Origin: Colwellia ponticola
GTDB lineage: Bacteria; Pseudomonadota; Gammaproteobacteria; Enterobacterales; Alteromonadaceae
NCBI RefSeq assembly: GCF_005885605.1
Contig: NZ_SZVP01000010.1
Span: 1-64,000 of the forward strand
DNA length: 64,000 nucleotides
Reading direction: 5' to 3'
The notes beneath the pieces are model-generated. The model saw only the letters and a program-made list of their open reading frames with translations. It made no database searches and was not told the DNA's origin. This document shows positions 53,528 to 64,000 of this stretch, piece by piece. The first letter of the stretch is position 1. Every line of letters starts with the position of its first letter. Both the position numbers and the translations under genes were made by a program.

Positions 53528-54835
53528 ATGACAATGAAAAGACTAACAACATCAACCGGTGAGCGAATAGCAATTGTTGCTGGCTTGCGAACTCCGTTTG
53601 CAAAACAAGCCACTGCTTTTCATGGTGTCCCAGCGGTTGACTTGGGTAAAATCGTTGTAAATGAATTATTACAAAAACACGATATTGATCCAGCGATAAT
53701 TGATCAACTGGTTTTTGGTCAAGTAGTACAAATGCCAGAAGCGCCAAACATTGCCCGTGAAATCGTTTTAGGCACAGGCATGAAAACAAGTACTGACGCT
53801 TATAGTGTGTCACGCGCTTGTGCAACGAGTTTTCAATCAACGGTCAATGTTGCTGAGTCTATTATGGCGGGTCATGTTGATGTAGGTATTGCTGGTGGTG
53901 CAGACTCTTCGTCTGTAGCGCCTATTGGGGTGTCTAAAAAGCTAGCACGCACCTTAGTTGATTTAACCAAAGCAAGAAGTTTTGGTCAAAAATTGTCATT
54001 ACTTAGTCGTCTTGGTTTAAAAGATTTATTACCCGTTTCTCCTGCCGTTGCTGAATACTCTACCGGTATTTCGATGGGACAAACGGCAGAACAAATGGCG
54101 AAAACTTATCATATATCACGTCAAGATCAAGATGCGTTAGCCCATAGATCACACACCTTAGCGACTAAAAGTTGGCAAGAAGGTAAATTAGCCGGTGAAG
54201 TGATGAGCGTTCATGCCGAACCTTATAAAAGCTTTATTGATAAAGATAATTGTATTCGAGAAAACTCAGTATTAGACAGTTACGGTAAATTAAAACCGGT
54301 ATTTGATCGCAAACACGGCACAGTGACCGCCGCGACAAGTACGCCATTAACCGATGGTGGCGCTGCTATTTTATTAATGCGTGAAGGCCGAGCTAAAGAG
54401 TTAGGCTACAAACCGTTAGGCTATATTCGCAGTTTTGGTTTTGCTGCCATTGATGTATGGCAAGATATGTTAATGGGTCCCAGTTATGCAACGCCAATTG
54501 CTTTGCAACGTGCTGGTATGAACTTAGCAGATTTAGACTTAATTGAAATGCATGAAGCCTTTGCCGCGCAAGCGCTAGCGAATATGAAAATGTTTGCAAG
54601 TCGAAAGTTTGCCCAAGAGCACCTAGGTCGTGATCAAGCCATTGGTGATATTGATATGGATAAATTTAATGTCATGGGTGGCTCGCTAGCTTATGGTCAT
54701 CCTTTTGCAGCAACCGGCGCTAGACTTATTACTCAAACCCTTAATGAATTAAATCGCCGTGGCGGTGGTATTGGTTTAACAACCGCTTGTGCTGCTGGTG
54801 GCTTAGGCGCAGCAATGATTGTGGAGACAGATTAA
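53528..54835 (+). CDS. fadI: 3-ketoacyl-CoA thiolase FadI
   Basis: This 435-residue thiolase is the last enzyme of each beta-oxidation round and releases acetyl-CoA. The nucleophilic Cys is in [20 protein letters not shown]. The His-pocket is [16 protein letters not shown] and the second Cys is in [19 protein letters not shown] sits seven bases before ATG. The stop overlaps fadJ (TAATG), so the alpha and beta subunits are translated together. The FadR-like palindrome lies upstream. Full length against E. coli (436). Confidence 0.96.
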   Translation: MTMKRLTTSTGERIAIVAGLRTPFAKQATAFHGVPAVDLGKIVVNELLQKHDIDPAIIDQLVFGQVVQMPEAPNIAREIVLGTGMKTSTDAYSVSRACATSFQSTVNVAESIMAGHVDVGIAGGADSSSVAPIGVSKKLARTLVDLTKARSFGQKLSLLSRLGLKDLLPVSPAVAEYSTGISMGQTAEQMAKTYHISRQDQDALAHRSHTLATKSWQEGKLAGEVMSVHAEPYKSFIDKDNCIRENSVLDSYGKLKPVFDRKHGTVTAATSTPLTDGGAAILLMREGRAKELGYKPLGYIRSFGFAAIDVWQDMLMGPSYATPIALQRAGMNLADLDLIEMHEAFAAQALANMKMFASRKFAQEHLGRDQAIGDIDMDKFNVMGGSLAYGHPFAATGARLITQTLNELNRRGGGIGLTTACAAGGLGAAMIVETD

Positions 54836-57195
54836 TGACTGACAAAATAAATGTAAATACTACTCATGATGAGACGCTTAACGCTAATCCCGATGTTGAT
54901 GTTAAAGAAAGTACAGTCGAAAAAAGCACAACAGAGCAAGTAACGAGTGAAGCTAAAGACATGAGTAATGTTGAAGTTAATGAGGCTATTGAAACTGATA
55001 AAGCAGCTACAGTAGCACCAACAGACAGTGCTTTTACCTTAGTTCGTCATGATAACGGCATCGCGCATTTAGTCATCGATGTCATTGGCGAAAGTGTTAA
55101 CACCTTAAAAACTGAATTTGCTGAGCAGATAAATGTGGTGTTGGCTGATATTAAAGCCGATAAAAGCATTACTGGTATTGTGCTTTGTAGTGGTAAGCAA
55201 GATTCTTTTGTTGCTGGTGCTGACATCAATATGCTTGATGCCTGTCAAAGTCGTGAAGAAGTTATTGCCTTATCTCGACAAGGACAACGTATATTTTCTT
55301 TACTAGAGCGACTACCTATCCCTATTGTTGCCGCTATCGACGGTACTTGTTTAGGTGGTGGTTTAGAGCTTGCTATGGCTTGTCATGCACGGGTTTGTAC
55401 TGACAATGAAAAAACAGCACTAGGCTTGCCTGAAGTTCAATTGGGCTTACTGCCTGGCAGTGGTGGTACGCAACGTTTACCTAAGTTAGTTGGCTTGCAA
55501 AAAGCGTTAGATATGATGCTAACCGGTAAACAGTTACGCGCTAAACAAGCATTAAAAGCAGGCTTAGTTGATGATGTCGTCCCTAGTAGTATTTTACTCG
55601 ATGTGGCAGAAAAATTAGCAATATCGCTAAGTCAACGAGGCAAGCGTGTTGTTAAACGTAAGCAAAGCGCTATGGATAAGCTGTTAGAAAATAACAGTGT
55701 TGGTCGTAATATTGTTTATCAACAAGCGCAAAAGTCGGTTTTTGCTAAAACCCAAGGCAATTACCCAGCGCCTGGTAAAATTATTGACTGTATTCGAACC
55801 GGTATCGAGTTTTCACCAGAAAATGGCTACAAATTAGAAGCAGAGCATTTTGCTGATTTAGTCATGAGTGATGAGTCAGCGCAAATTCGTCAGTTGTTTT
55901 TTGCCACAACGGCCATGAAAAAAGAGCAGGGCGTTGCCGGTGTTATGCCAGAAAAAATCATTAAAGCCGGCGTATTAGGTGGTGGTTTAATGGGCGGTGG
56001 AATTGCTTTTGTCACGGCGACGAAAGCCAATATTCCAGTGCGCGTTAAAGATATTAGTCACCAAGGTATTAGCCAAGCGTTAAAATATAGTTATCAAATA
56101 CTCAATAAAAAAGTTAAGCGTCGTTTTATACTTAATAGTGAAATGCAAAAACAATTAGCAATGATCACGGGCAGTGTTGAATATACTGGTTTTAAAGCCC
56201 TTGATATTGTTGTAGAAGCTGTTTTTGAAGACTTGAGTTTGAAACAAAAAATGGTTGCAGAAGTAGAGGCGCATGGTCACGAGAACACTATTTTTGCCAG
56301 TAATACCTCAAGCTTACCTATTGGGAAAATTGCCGCTAACGCCAAGCGTCCTGAAAATGTTATTGGGCTACATTATTTTTCACCGGTTGATAAAATGCCG
56401 TTAGTAGAAATAATCCCTCATGAAAAAACCTCTGATCAAACCATCTCTAATACCGTTGCGTTTGCTAAAAAACAGGGTAAAACACCTATTGTTGTTAAAG
56501 ATAAAGCCGGCTTTTATGTTAACCGTATTTTAGCGCCTTACATGAATGAAGCAGCTATATTACTACTTGATGGCGAGCCTATTGATAAAATAGATAAAGC
56601 GTTAGTCAAATTTGGCTTTCCGGTAGGCCCAATGCAACTGCTTGATGAGGTTGGTATTGATGTTGGTGCTAAAATAAGCCCTATTTTACAAGCAGAGCTA
56701 GGTGAGCGTTTTGCTGCTCCTCCTGCGTTTGATAAGTTACTTGCTGATGGCCGTTTAGGTAAAAAAGCCAACAAAGGTTTTTATCAATACCAGAAAAATA
56801 GTCTGACTCAAACGTTTAAAAATGGTTTAAAGGGCATTAAGCCGGGACAGAAACAAGTAGATGATACTGTCTATAGCTTGTTAAATGTTAAACCAATGGC
56901 AAGTTTATCAGCCAATGAAATTAGCAAGCGTTGTATTTATATGATGCTAAATGAAGCCGCGCGCTGTGTTGATGAAGGCATTGTCAGAAGTGCAAGGGAT
57001 GGTGATGTTGGTGCAATCTTTGGTATTGGCTTTCCGCCGTTTTTAGGTGGACCGTTGCGTTATATTGATAAAATTGGTGCTAAGTCAGTGGTTGCACAAT
57101 TAAGTCAGTGGGCTGAGCAACACGGTGAACGTTATACTCCATGTGCAGCCTTAGTGACTATGGCTGAGAATGATGAAATGTATTATCCAAAGTAA
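54835..57195 (+). CDS. fadJ: Multifunctional fatty-acid oxidation protein FadJ with an acidic N-terminal extension
   Basis: This 786-residue protein from the ATG at 54835 has an enoyl-CoA hydratase domain (about residues 65-250; GGGLELAMACHARV and LPEVQLGLLPGSGGTQRLP) and a 3-hydroxyacyl-CoA dehydrogenase domain (from about 380; AGVLGGGLMGGGIAFV NAD site; GLHYFSPVDKMPLVEIIP with the catalytic His; and KDKAGFYVNRILAPYMNEAA). The first ~65 residues are acidic Thr/Glu/Asp-rich with no counterpart in E. coli FadJ (714 residues). FadI is its partner. Confidence 0.95.
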   Translation: MTDKINVNTTHDETLNANPDVDVKESTVEKSTTEQVTSEAKDMSNVEVNEAIETDKAATVAPTDSAFTLVRHDNGIAHLVIDVIGESVNTLKTEFAEQINVVLADIKADKSITGIVLCSGKQDSFVAGADINMLDACQSREEVIALSRQGQRIFSLLERLPIPIVAAIDGTCLGGGLELAMACHARVCTDNEKTALGLPEVQLGLLPGSGGTQRLPKLVGLQKALDMMLTGKQLRAKQALKAGLVDDVVPSSILLDVAEKLAISLSQRGKRVVKRKQSAMDKLLENNSVGRNIVYQQAQKSVFAKTQGNYPAPGKIIDCIRTGIEFSPENGYKLEAEHFADLVMSDESAQIRQLFFATTAMKKEQGVAGVMPEKIIKAGVLGGGLMGGGIAFVTATKANIPVRVKDISHQGISQALKYSYQILNKKVKRRFILNSEMQKQLAMITGSVEYTGFKALDIVVEAVFEDLSLKQKMVAEVEAHGHENTIFASNTSSLPIGKIAANAKRPENVIGLHYFSPVDKMPLVEIIPHEKTSDQTISNTVAFAKKQGKTPIVVKDKAGFYVNRILAPYMNEAAILLLDGEPIDKIDKALVKFGFPVGPMQLLDEVGIDVGAKISPILQAELGERFAAPPAFDKLLADGRLGKKANKGFYQYQKNSLTQTFKNGLKGIKPGQKQVDDTVYSLLNVKPMASLSANEISKRCIYMMLNEAARCVDEGIVRSARDGDVGAIFGIGFPPFLGGPLRYIDKIGAKSVVAQLSQWAEQHGERYTPCAALVTMAENDEMYYPK

Positions 57196-57292
57196 TAGTC
57201 AAAGTCATAGCCAAAGCTAACGGCTTAAAGTAATAGCAAAACTATTAGCCAAACAAAGAGTAAATGTTTTATTAGGCTTAGGTTGTTGAAAT

Positions 57293-57346
57293 AAAGGCTG
57301 TTGAGAATTTTTGAACCTCGGTTCATTTAGGCTCAACGGCCTTTTT
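57293..57346 (+). terminator. Terminator after fadJ
   Basis: AAAGGCTGTTGAG (57293-57305) pairs with CTCAACGGCCTTT (57332-57344, one wobble), with an inner stem GAAC/GTTC. A T-run follows at 57342-57346. It may also serve the convergent M16 gene. Confidence 0.8.
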
Positions 57347-57361
57347 ATTGCCTACATATTA

Positions 57362-60187
57362 CTATTTAAGCGCACTTGCTTTAATAAAAGCGTCAATATC
57401 AGTGATCATCTCGCCGCTCGGTTGTTGTGAGCGATTTAGCGTATTATTTTCAGCATACAAAATAAATCGATCTGGCTGACTCGCGCTAACTAACTGAGTA
57501 GTGATAAAGGTTTTAACTTGCGTTAGGGTCAAACGTAGGAGTGCAGCCAGTAAACGCTCTTTTTGATTAAAACGCTCATCTTTATTACAAATAGCGGCCC
57601 AAAAACGTTGGTTTTTAATACGCAAGTTGTGATCTTTTTCTTGTAATTGGTTGGCCAAACCGTGCAATAAATGTTGCCACTGCTCAGGAGACATATTATC
57701 AAGGACGGCAGGGCTATCGCTGATAAAGTCGTCCATTGCTTGTGCTAAGGTAAAGGCATCACTGCTAGGTGATTGTATATAAAAAGCGATGCCGGGGTAG
57801 CTATTAATAGGTACATAACCGACACCAACTAAGTATCCATATTGTCTTTCTGTGCGCATTTGCTGAAAAAATAGCGGCGATAATAGTTGGCTAGTGATCA
57901 TCGCTAGGGCGACGCAATGAGCATCTTTGTGCTCAAAAGCCCGGTAAATAACACAGGTATGATCCTGCTCGCCTAAGTTTACTGGTAATAAGCAGGTAGC
58001 TTTACCTACTATATTGGTTACTGGACATTGAATGCTGTGTTTACTATCAAGGTTACTTAGAAAAGCTTGTTCGATAATCGCTGACAATTGTTGAGCATGT
58101 TCCAATAACCAATTACCATGAATCAACACAGTTAGTGTTACTTGTTGAAAAAGTTGTTTAGTAAAGTGCTGGTACTGGCTAAAGCTTATTTGATTCAACG
58201 CTTGCGCTAATGCTTTGCTCGTTGGGTTATTAGGCTGCATAACCGTGCTTAAGGTGGCAAATAATTGTGAAATAGGCTTGTTTTTATCGCTATTTTGCCA
58301 ATGCTTAAGCAACTGCTGTTTGAAGACGGTAAAATGAGCTTGAGTGACTTGAATGTTTTTTAACCGCGTTAATAACTTAGCTAATAATAAATGTTGCTTT
58401 TCACTATAACCTGACAGTTGCAAGGTTATGCCGCCTTGGTGCGCATATAAATGATAATGAATGCCCGCTAATTCTGCTTGGTAATTTTCTTCAATGACAG
58501 TATCGGTATATAAATTCACAAATAAACGCGTCATGGCGATGTTAGCGACACTACTAACAATAAAAGGTGAGTCAATACCTATAGATAAATGACCTTTAGG
58601 TACATTAAAAGTACGATCTTTTTTATACCAAACGACGAAACCATTTTTATTGATAATTTTTTGAGGTGTCGCGGTATCGCTTGTTGTTAACTCAAGTGAC
58701 GGTTCATGTTTATAAACCTTTGGTGAAGTAACGATATAAGGGTTTGGCTCAGGTAGAGACAAGCCACGGGTATGTGTCTTATCGTTCAGCGCAGTTTTAT
58801 CATGTAGTGCAATGCTTCGCCACTTAAGCAGTTGTTGCTTTGACATAGCGGTTACTTGATAAGGCACTTGATACCAGGGACTCTTTTTAGAAAAATGATT
58901 ATTTTGGCTAATATGAATGAGACGCATATTATCGACCTGTAAGTAGTCGAGCAAGGTGTTGATATTATCTGTCGACATGCCTGACATACTATAATCGCCA
59001 TAAATATAATCTTCTTGAGGGTAATGCTGCATATTGATCACTAATTGGCTAACATTCTCTAATGGCTGCATTTTTTCGTGATAATGAAAGGCGAGTTGAC
59101 TAAGGCTTTTCTTTTCTTGGTAATAATAATCGGCAAGCTTATTATGTTTTAGCAGGGCAATATAGGCTAAAACAATGTCGATTATACTATTGATATGCTG
59201 TTCACCTAACTGAGTTAAAGTAATACAGACATTAAAATCTTTATAATTTGAGCCATTAATACCTGAACCAGCGGTGAGGGCAAAAGCCCATTGATGCTTT
59301 TTCAGTAGCGATAAAATACTGCCTTTGCCTTCATGACCTAATAAATAGGCCAAGATAGACTCTGGTTTATCTTGATAATATTTATCGATACCAGGCATAG
59401 CAAAACTGATAATCAGTTGATGATCATTTTTAATAGGAAAAACATCGATTTTTATTTGTTGATGACGAGGTAAATATAAAGCTTGCTCAATTTTAGCTAG
59501 TGGCTTAGTCGCCGGTTTTATTGTAGTAAAAAAGTGTGTTGCTATATGGTGCAGTTCATCTAATGATTGCGGCCCCTCAAGCACTAAGGTCATGTAGTTG
59601 GCGCGATAGTACTGTTGAAAAAAAGCTTGTATTTCTAGGTTTATATTTTTTCCATCACGATCGGCTAAGGTAGTGATATTACCGACTGAAAATTGCGCAA
59701 AAGGGTGCTTAGGGTTAACGGTACTCTTGTGAACATCATATAAACGTCTACTATCATCTTTTAACGTTAATATAAATTCCGCATCGATATTTTCACGCTC
59801 TTTAATAGCAGACTCATTAGTGAGTAACGGAGTCATAAAAAACTCACTAAAGCGCTCTAACGCAGACGAAAAGTGTGTCGCGGCAATATCAAAGAAAAAG
59901 CAACTATGTTCAGTACCAGTCCACGCATTGTGGTGACCGCCATGTTGGCTAATAAATTGTTGATATTCACTACTTCCGGGAAATTTTTCTGTCCCCAAAA
60001 ATAACATGTGCTCTACAAAGTGCGCTAAACCTTGTCTGTCTTTAGGATCGTTAAAGTGCCCTGCATTAACGGCTAAAGCAGCGGCAGACTTTGTGCTTTC
60101 ATTATTGTGAATGAGTAATACCCGCAAGCCATTTTTTAGCGTAGTTGCTTGATACTGTTTTAAATCATTAGGACTTTGTTTCAACAT
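57362..60187 (-). CDS. M16 family zinc peptidase (pitrilysin/insulinase-like)
   Basis: This 941-residue protease has the inverted zinc motif HFVEHMLFLGTEKFP (about residue 58), with the catalytic Glu and two His, and downstream Glu in the AEFILTL region. Then follow the typical pitrilysin segments HHNAWTGTEHSCFFFDI, YRANYMTLVLEGPQSLDELH and the C-terminal YQAELAGIHYHLYAHQGGIT and QYGYLVGVGYVPINSYPGIA. Domain order and size are like E. coli PtrA, but no signal peptide is apparent, so it may be cytosolic. It is a lone gene. Confidence 0.9.
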   Translation of the reverse strand: MLKQSPNDLKQYQATTLKNGLRVLLIHNNESTKSAAALAVNAGHFNDPKDRQGLAHFVEHMLFLGTEKFPGSSEYQQFISQHGGHHNAWTGTEHSCFFFDIAATHFSSALERFSEFFMTPLLTNESAIKERENIDAEFILTLKDDSRRLYDVHKSTVNPKHPFAQFSVGNITTLADRDGKNINLEIQAFFQQYYRANYMTLVLEGPQSLDELHHIATHFFTTIKPATKPLAKIEQALYLPRHQQIKIDVFPIKNDHQLIISFAMPGIDKYYQDKPESILAYLLGHEGKGSILSLLKKHQWAFALTAGSGINGSNYKDFNVCITLTQLGEQHINSIIDIVLAYIALLKHNKLADYYYQEKKSLSQLAFHYHEKMQPLENVSQLVINMQHYPQEDYIYGDYSMSGMSTDNINTLLDYLQVDNMRLIHISQNNHFSKKSPWYQVPYQVTAMSKQQLLKWRSIALHDKTALNDKTHTRGLSLPEPNPYIVTSPKVYKHEPSLELTTSDTATPQKIINKNGFVVWYKKDRTFNVPKGHLSIGIDSPFIVSSVANIAMTRLFVNLYTDTVIEENYQAELAGIHYHLYAHQGGITLQLSGYSEKQHLLLAKLLTRLKNIQVTQAHFTVFKQQLLKHWQNSDKNKPISQLFATLSTVMQPNNPTSKALAQALNQISFSQYQHFTKQLFQQVTLTVLIHGNWLLEHAQQLSAIIEQAFLSNLDSKHSIQCPVTNIVGKATCLLPVNLGEQDHTCVIYRAFEHKDAHCVALAMITSQLLSPLFFQQMRTERQYGYLVGVGYVPINSYPGIAFYIQSPSSDAFTLAQAMDDFISDSPAVLDNMSPEQWQHLLHGLANQLQEKDHNLRIKNQRFWAAICNKDERFNQKERLLAALLRLTLTQVKTFITTQLVSASQPDRFILYAENNTLNRSQQPSGEMITDIDAFIKASALK

Positions 60188-60396
60188 TAAGGCTCCTTGA
60201 CGTACATCACAATAGTATAGGTAGTTGCAGAAGTTAACCGAGAAATAACCCGTATTATCAATAAGCGTTCATTGCGACTACTCTTGGTATTACTATAGCT
60301 GCAAAAATAACGTAGACTCAACACTTTAGCTAAAGTGTTGTAAAAAGCTAAAAATAAGAGACAAAAGTAATTAATAAATCGTCGATGAGAGAATTA

Positions 60397-60942
60397 ATGC
60401 AAGTTTATATAATGCGACATGGTGAAGCTGAAAGCTTTTTTGGCCAAGGTCATTTTGATGACAGCCAACGAGCCTTAACCGCACAAGGTAACATTGAAGT
60501 TAACATGATGGCAAAGTGGCTGGAAAAAATGCAGATAAAACCGACGCAGGTTTTTGTTAGCCCTTATATTAGAGCGCAACAAACCTGTGCCTTAGTCACG
60601 ACTATGATGCAGACAACCATTACGACGCTAGATTTTATTACGCCGGCAGGTGATGTAAAACAGGTGCATGATTTTATTGATGGTTGGTGTAGTGAACAGT
60701 GCAGTAAGCAGAACACTAAGCAAGCCCAGCAAAGTATATATCAAGCAGTAAATATAGAGGATGTAGAACAAAGTTTACTGATAATCTCTCATATGCCGCT
60801 AGTGAGTTACTTAGTAGCACAATTAACGCAATCAGCTAATGCTCCTATTTTTGCGACGGCGGCTATTGCACACATTGACTATGATATCGATAAAATGCAT
60901 GGCACGTTACAGCGTCTTATGTCACCAATAGCGTTATGTTAA
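60397..60942 (+). CDS. sixA: Phosphohistidine phosphatase SixA
   Basis: This 181-residue protein from the ATG at 60397 (GAGAG six bases upstream; the ATG at 60385 is less likely) has the Arg-His-Gly motif [16 protein letters not shown] and second catalytic His in [11 protein letters not shown]. SixA removes phosphate from His phospho-proteins such as ArcB and the phosphotransferase components. It lies about 3 kb from fadIJ, the same neighbourhood as in E. coli. The insert near residues 105-125 (Cys/Gln/Thr-rich) is longer than usual. It ends overlapping smrB. Confidence 0.9.
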   Translation: MQVYIMRHGEAESFFGQGHFDDSQRALTAQGNIEVNMMAKWLEKMQIKPTQVFVSPYIRAQQTCALVTTMMQTTITTLDFITPAGDVKQVHDFIDGWCSEQCSKQNTKQAQQSIYQAVNIEDVEQSLLIISHMPLVSYLVAQLTQSANAPIFATAAIAHIDYDIDKMHGTLQRLMSPIALC

Positions 60943-61607
60943 TAGCTATTATATTTATCTTTTAATTCGATTAATGCCAAGATGGCACCATTGCCACCCC
61001 ATTCTAAGGGAGCTTGGTGAAAGGCCATCACATCGGGATGTTGTACCAACCAATGCGGTACCTTGTTTTTTAAAATATGTGAGCCTATGCCATGAACCAC
61101 ACAGATACATTGTGCGTGTTCTTTTTGGCAAGCAAACAGTAAAGCAGCAAGCTCTTTCTTAGCTTGGTGTTGATCTAAACCATGTAAATCAAGAATGAGA
61201 TCTGGTCGATAATGGCCGCGGCGGAGGTTTTTCACTTCAAAACTGTCAACCCCCGCTCTAATATACTTCATTGGGCCCTGTGTACTTAAATGCGGCTCAA
61301 ATTCATCAGAAAAATGAAATTGCGCGACCGCTTTATTTGCCTTGTTATACGCTTGGTCATTTTTTAAGGAAGTGTTAGACTTATCGCCATTTTTAATTAA
61401 GCGAACTGTGTCGACAATCATGGGCTTAACGTGACTAACAGCCTCGGCAAAAAGTTGCTTTTCATCAGGTTTTACTTGATCAACTAATGTCGCGTTAACT
61501 TGCTTGGCAAGGCTTTGTTGCTGTTTAATTTTAGCGTTTGTTGCAATATTGGCGCGCACTTGCGCTTTTATTGCAGAAAGTTCGGACTTTAAGGATTTAT
61601 TGCTCAT
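60939..61607 (-). CDS. smrB: SmrB-like endonuclease (Smr domain)
   Basis: This 222-residue protein ends with a Smr domain: [20 protein letters not shown] (the H-x-H/G signature), [20 protein letters not shown] and [16 protein letters not shown]. The first 130 residues are basic and Lys/Gln-rich. SmrB cleaves mRNA at collided ribosomes in E. coli. The gene is divergent from prmB, which is followed by aroC, exactly as in E. coli. It overlaps the 3' end of sixA by four bases. Confidence 0.93.
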   Translation of the reverse strand: MSNKSLKSELSAIKAQVRANIATNAKIKQQQSLAKQVNATLVDQVKPDEKQLFAEAVSHVKPMIVDTVRLIKNGDKSNTSLKNDQAYNKANKAVAQFHFSDEFEPHLSTQGPMKYIRAGVDSFEVKNLRRGHYRPDLILDLHGLDQHQAKKELAALLFACQKEHAQCICVVHGIGSHILKNKVPHWLVQHPDVMAFHQAPLEWGGNGAILALIELKDKYNSY

Positions 61608-61904
61608 TAGCTTAAGACATTATTTAGCGACATAGTTTTATCAAGGCAGTGTAAAACATTTTTAGTACCAACACATAATTATTAATGTTGTTAAATCATC
61701 TAGTGCCAAGCAATAGTGAACAGTACACAAGCGCTTTTGACTATGCTAACCAAACGCAGGTCTTAAAAAAGCACAGTAAAATAGAAAACGGTATAATAAT
61801 CATAATGTCAGTAGCGAAACATATAGCGCACCACATTAAATCGTACAACATAAAATTCAGATAACAATAAATACTATCTATCAAGAGTAAATTAGGGAAA
61901 TTAA

Positions 61905-62849
61905 GTGAGCAATACCAATTTTAACGAAATTACCGCGCAGTTACACACCATCGCTGATTATTGTCGCTATGGTGCCAGTTTATTTAATCAAGCTGAACTC
62001 TTTTATGGTCATGGCACTGATAATGCGTTAAATGAAGCGCTTACGCTGGTCATGTTTGCACTCTCTTTACCCGAAGGCATGAGTGAAGATGTCATGACTT
62101 GTCGTTTAGTTGAGCACGAAAAGCAAACTATTTTAGCGATGTTTGAGCAACGCATTGAAACGCAACAACCAGTAGCTTATATTACTAATCTTGCTTATTT
62201 CGCTCAATTGCCTTTTTACGTTGATGAGCGTGTCTTAGTGCCTCGCTCACCGATTGGTGAATTGATTGAAAAACATTTCTCACCGTACTTTAGTGAACAG
62301 CAACCACCACAACGTATTTTAGATTTGTGCACCGGCAGTGGTTGTATTGCTATTGCTTGTGCAAGTTATTTTCCTAATGCTGAAGTTGACGCGGTTGACT
62401 TATCTGACGACGCCTTAGATGTTGCGGTAATAAATATTGAAAATCATGGATTAAGTGAACAAGTTATTCCAATTAAATCTGATGTTTTTTCTGGGGTTGT
62501 CGCGCAAAAGTATGATTTAATTGTTACGAATCCACCCTATGTTGATCAAGAAGATATTAACAGCTTGCCGATGGAGTTTACTCATGAACCTGAAATGGGC
62601 TTAGGCTGCGGTGAAGACGGTTTAGATATTGTTCGCGTCATTTTGGCTCAGAGCGCTCAGCACCTTAATGATAATGGCATACTCATTTGTGAAGTGGGTA
62701 ACTCTCAGTATCACGTTGAAGCACTTTACCCGAACGTTGACTTTACTTGGTTAAGCTTTGAACGTGGTGGTCATGGCGTATTTATGTTAAATAAAGCACA
62801 ATTAGAACACCATAAAACAACATTTTTAGCGGCAGTTAAACCGCTGTAA
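61905..62849 (+). CDS. prmB: Ribosomal protein L3 glutamine N5-methyltransferase PrmB
   Basis: This 314-residue methyltransferase modifies Gln150 of ribosomal protein L3. The N-terminal helical part is NEITAQLHTIADYCRYGASL. The S-adenosylmethionine site is ILDLCTGSGCIAIACASYFP, and the glutamine-binding motif is DLIVTNPPYVDQEDINSLP. ERVLVPRSPIGELIE is the PrmB-specific region. It is full length. aroC follows on the same strand after 148 bases. Confidence 0.95.
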   Translation: MSNTNFNEITAQLHTIADYCRYGASLFNQAELFYGHGTDNALNEALTLVMFALSLPEGMSEDVMTCRLVEHEKQTILAMFEQRIETQQPVAYITNLAYFAQLPFYVDERVLVPRSPIGELIEKHFSPYFSEQQPPQRILDLCTGSGCIAIACASYFPNAEVDAVDLSDDALDVAVINIENHGLSEQVIPIKSDVFSGVVAQKYDLIVTNPPYVDQEDINSLPMEFTHEPEMGLGCGEDGLDIVRVILAQSAQHLNDNGILICEVGNSQYHVEALYPNVDFTWLSFERGGHGVFMLNKAQLEHHKTTFLAAVKPL

Positions 62850-62997
62850 TCTAAATACAATATCAATAAAACATTAAAATTAGCAGCTATCTATATCAAC
62901 AGTTTTACCATAACAGTGAAAAGTTGGCACAAAAAAGCTAGTACACATAACCAGTAACAACAGTTATTAAAAATAAATTAATAGGCGGTAATATTCA

Positions 62998-64000
62998 ATG
63001 TCAGGTAACACCTTCGGAAAATTATTTACAGTCACCTCATTTGGTGAAAGTCATGGGTTAGGTTTAGGCGCCATTATTGATGGCTGTCCACCAGGGCTTG
63101 AATTATCTGAAGCAGACTTACAAATTGACTTAGACCGACGTCGCCCAGGCACTTCTCGATATACCACAGCACGCAGAGAGCCTGATGCGGTTAAAATTTT
63201 ATCAGGTGTATTTGAAGGTAAAACTACTGGCACGCCGATTGGTTTAATGATTGAAAATACCGATCAACGCTCAAAAGATTACGGTAATATTGCCGATAGC
63301 TTCCGCCCAGGTCATGCTGATTATACTTACTGGCAAAAGTACGGCTTACGAGATTACCGAGGTGGTGGACGCTCTTCTGCGCGTGAAACCGCTATGCGTG
63401 TTGCTGCAGGCGCGGTTGCAAAAAAATACTTGGCTGAAAAGTTTGGTATGACTATTAAAGCCTGTGTTACGCAAATTGGAGATATTGTTGCCAGTGGTCC
63501 AAATGGTACGCCGTTTGATGTAAATACGGTTGACTGGGCGAGCGTAGAAGACAATCCATTTTTCTTCCCTGATAACACTAAACTTGAGCAACTTGGCGAA
63601 TACCTGCGTGGCATCATTAAAGAAAAAGATTCTATTGGCGCTAAAGTGACAGTCGTTGCCACTAATGTACCTGTTGGCTTAGGCGAGCCTATATTCGATC
63701 GTTTAGATGCTGATATTGCCCATGGCTTAATGAGTATTAATGCAGTAAAAGGTGTTGAAGTCGGTGATGGCTTTGCGGTAGTAAATCAAAAAGGTTCACA
63801 ACACAGAGATGAGCTTACGCCAGACGGTTTTTCATCGAACCATGCCGGTGGTGTCTTAGGCGGAATTTCATCTGGCCAGCAAATTATCGCTCATTTAGCA
63901 CTAAAACCAACGTCAAGTATTGGCGTTAGTGGTAAAACGGTTGATTTAACGGGCGAAGCCACTGACATTATTACTAAAGGTCGTCATGACCCTTGTGTCG
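62998..64000 (+). CDS. aroC: Chorismate synthase AroC, incomplete at the right edge
   Basis: The open frame from the ATG at 62998 encodes [20 protein letters not shown], then the FMN/substrate region ([20 protein letters not shown]), [31 protein letters not shown] and [20 protein letters not shown], all diagnostic of chorismate synthase, the last shikimate-pathway step. About 334 codons are present; the family length is about 360, so only the C-terminus is missing. The prmB-aroC order matches E. coli. Confidence 0.96.
   Translation, partial: MSGNTFGKLFTVTSFGESHGLGLGAIIDGCPPGLELSEADLQIDLDRRRPGTSRYTTARREPDAVKILSGVFEGKTTGTPIGLMIENTDQRSKDYGNIADSFRPGHADYTYWQKYGLRDYRGGGRSSARETAMRVAAGAVAKKYLAEKFGMTIKACVTQIGDIVASGPNGTPFDVNTVDWASVEDNPFFFPDNTKLEQLGEYLRGIIKEKDSIGAKVTVVATNVPVGLGEPIFDRLDADIAHGLMSINAVKGVEVGDGFAVVNQKGSQHRDELTPDGFSSNHAGGVLGGISSGQQIIAHLALKPTSSIGVSGKTVDLTGEATDIITKGRHDPCV

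Noticed and set aside
1-64000. CRISPR array, tRNA or rRNA genes, prophage
   Set aside because: No regularly spaced identical repeats with unique spacers outside coding sequence, no cloverleaf sequences ending in CCA, and no phage structural genes were recognised.

Overview
The window is chromosomal DNA of an AT-rich gammaproteobacterium. Gene content, protein style and gene order point to Alteromonadales, most likely Colwellia or a close marine, probably psychrophilic relative; this is inferred from recognisable families, not from a database search. Most of the window is core genome with blocks of synteny shared with Escherichia coli. I see no rRNA, tRNA, CRISPR array or prophage.

Layout. 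(1) 1-6360 is the accessory part. The left edge holds the 5' end of an IS3-type transposase. Next comes a run of helically phased T-tracts, then a locus that looks like a functional-amyloid (Fap-type) export system: a secreted Asp/Asn/Ser repeat protein, a small secreted Asn-rich protein, a C39-type papain-like peptidase, a small exported protein, and a convergent outer-membrane barrel with an N-terminal coiled coil. (2) 6361-14567: FMN-dependent glutamate-synthase-like oxidoreductase, rlmJ, ybiT (ABC-F), a ygiQ radical-SAM gene, and a SulA-like SOS gene with a perfect LexA box. (3) 14568-30642: purN, purM, DUF2066, hda, DUF2069, arsC-like, bepA, an unknown gene, a TusA-like gene, perM-like, bcp, gcvR, bamC, then a DUF2897 gene, an M15 peptidase, a deaminase, dapE and yffB. 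The order is close to that of E. coli but dapA, uraA and upp are absent from their usual places. (4) 31196-43619: pta-ackA (ackA appears to start with ATT), yfbV, rlmA, xthA, an RstAB-like two-component pair split by a terminator, a VC2046/SO_2500-family gene, ychJ, and an S9 peptidase lipoprotein. (5) 43620-45262: a MITE-like element with 23-bp terminal inverted repeats, then an ECF sigma factor with its DUF3379 partner. (6) 45396-53143: a compact MoxR-DUF58-DUF4381-BatA-BatB/C-BatD operon. (7) 53431-64000: fadI-fadJ behind a 17-bp FadR-like palindrome, an M16 peptidase, sixA, smrB, prmB, and aroC running off the right edge.

How the genes work together. The fap-like genes form one coherent secretion unit: an outer-membrane pore, a periplasmic processing peptidase and secreted fibre-like substrates. 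pta/ackA make acetate and ATP from acetyl-CoA; fadI/fadJ make acetyl-CoA from fatty acids. bamC and bepA serve outer-membrane assembly. The Bat operon is a chaperone/VWA envelope-stress module. purM/purN, dapE and aroC are biosynthetic housekeeping. The points most worth checking are the amyloid-like locus with its repeat protein growing in 18-bp steps, the ATT start of ackA, and the MITE family, of which a second, half-length copy lies beside the amyloid locus.
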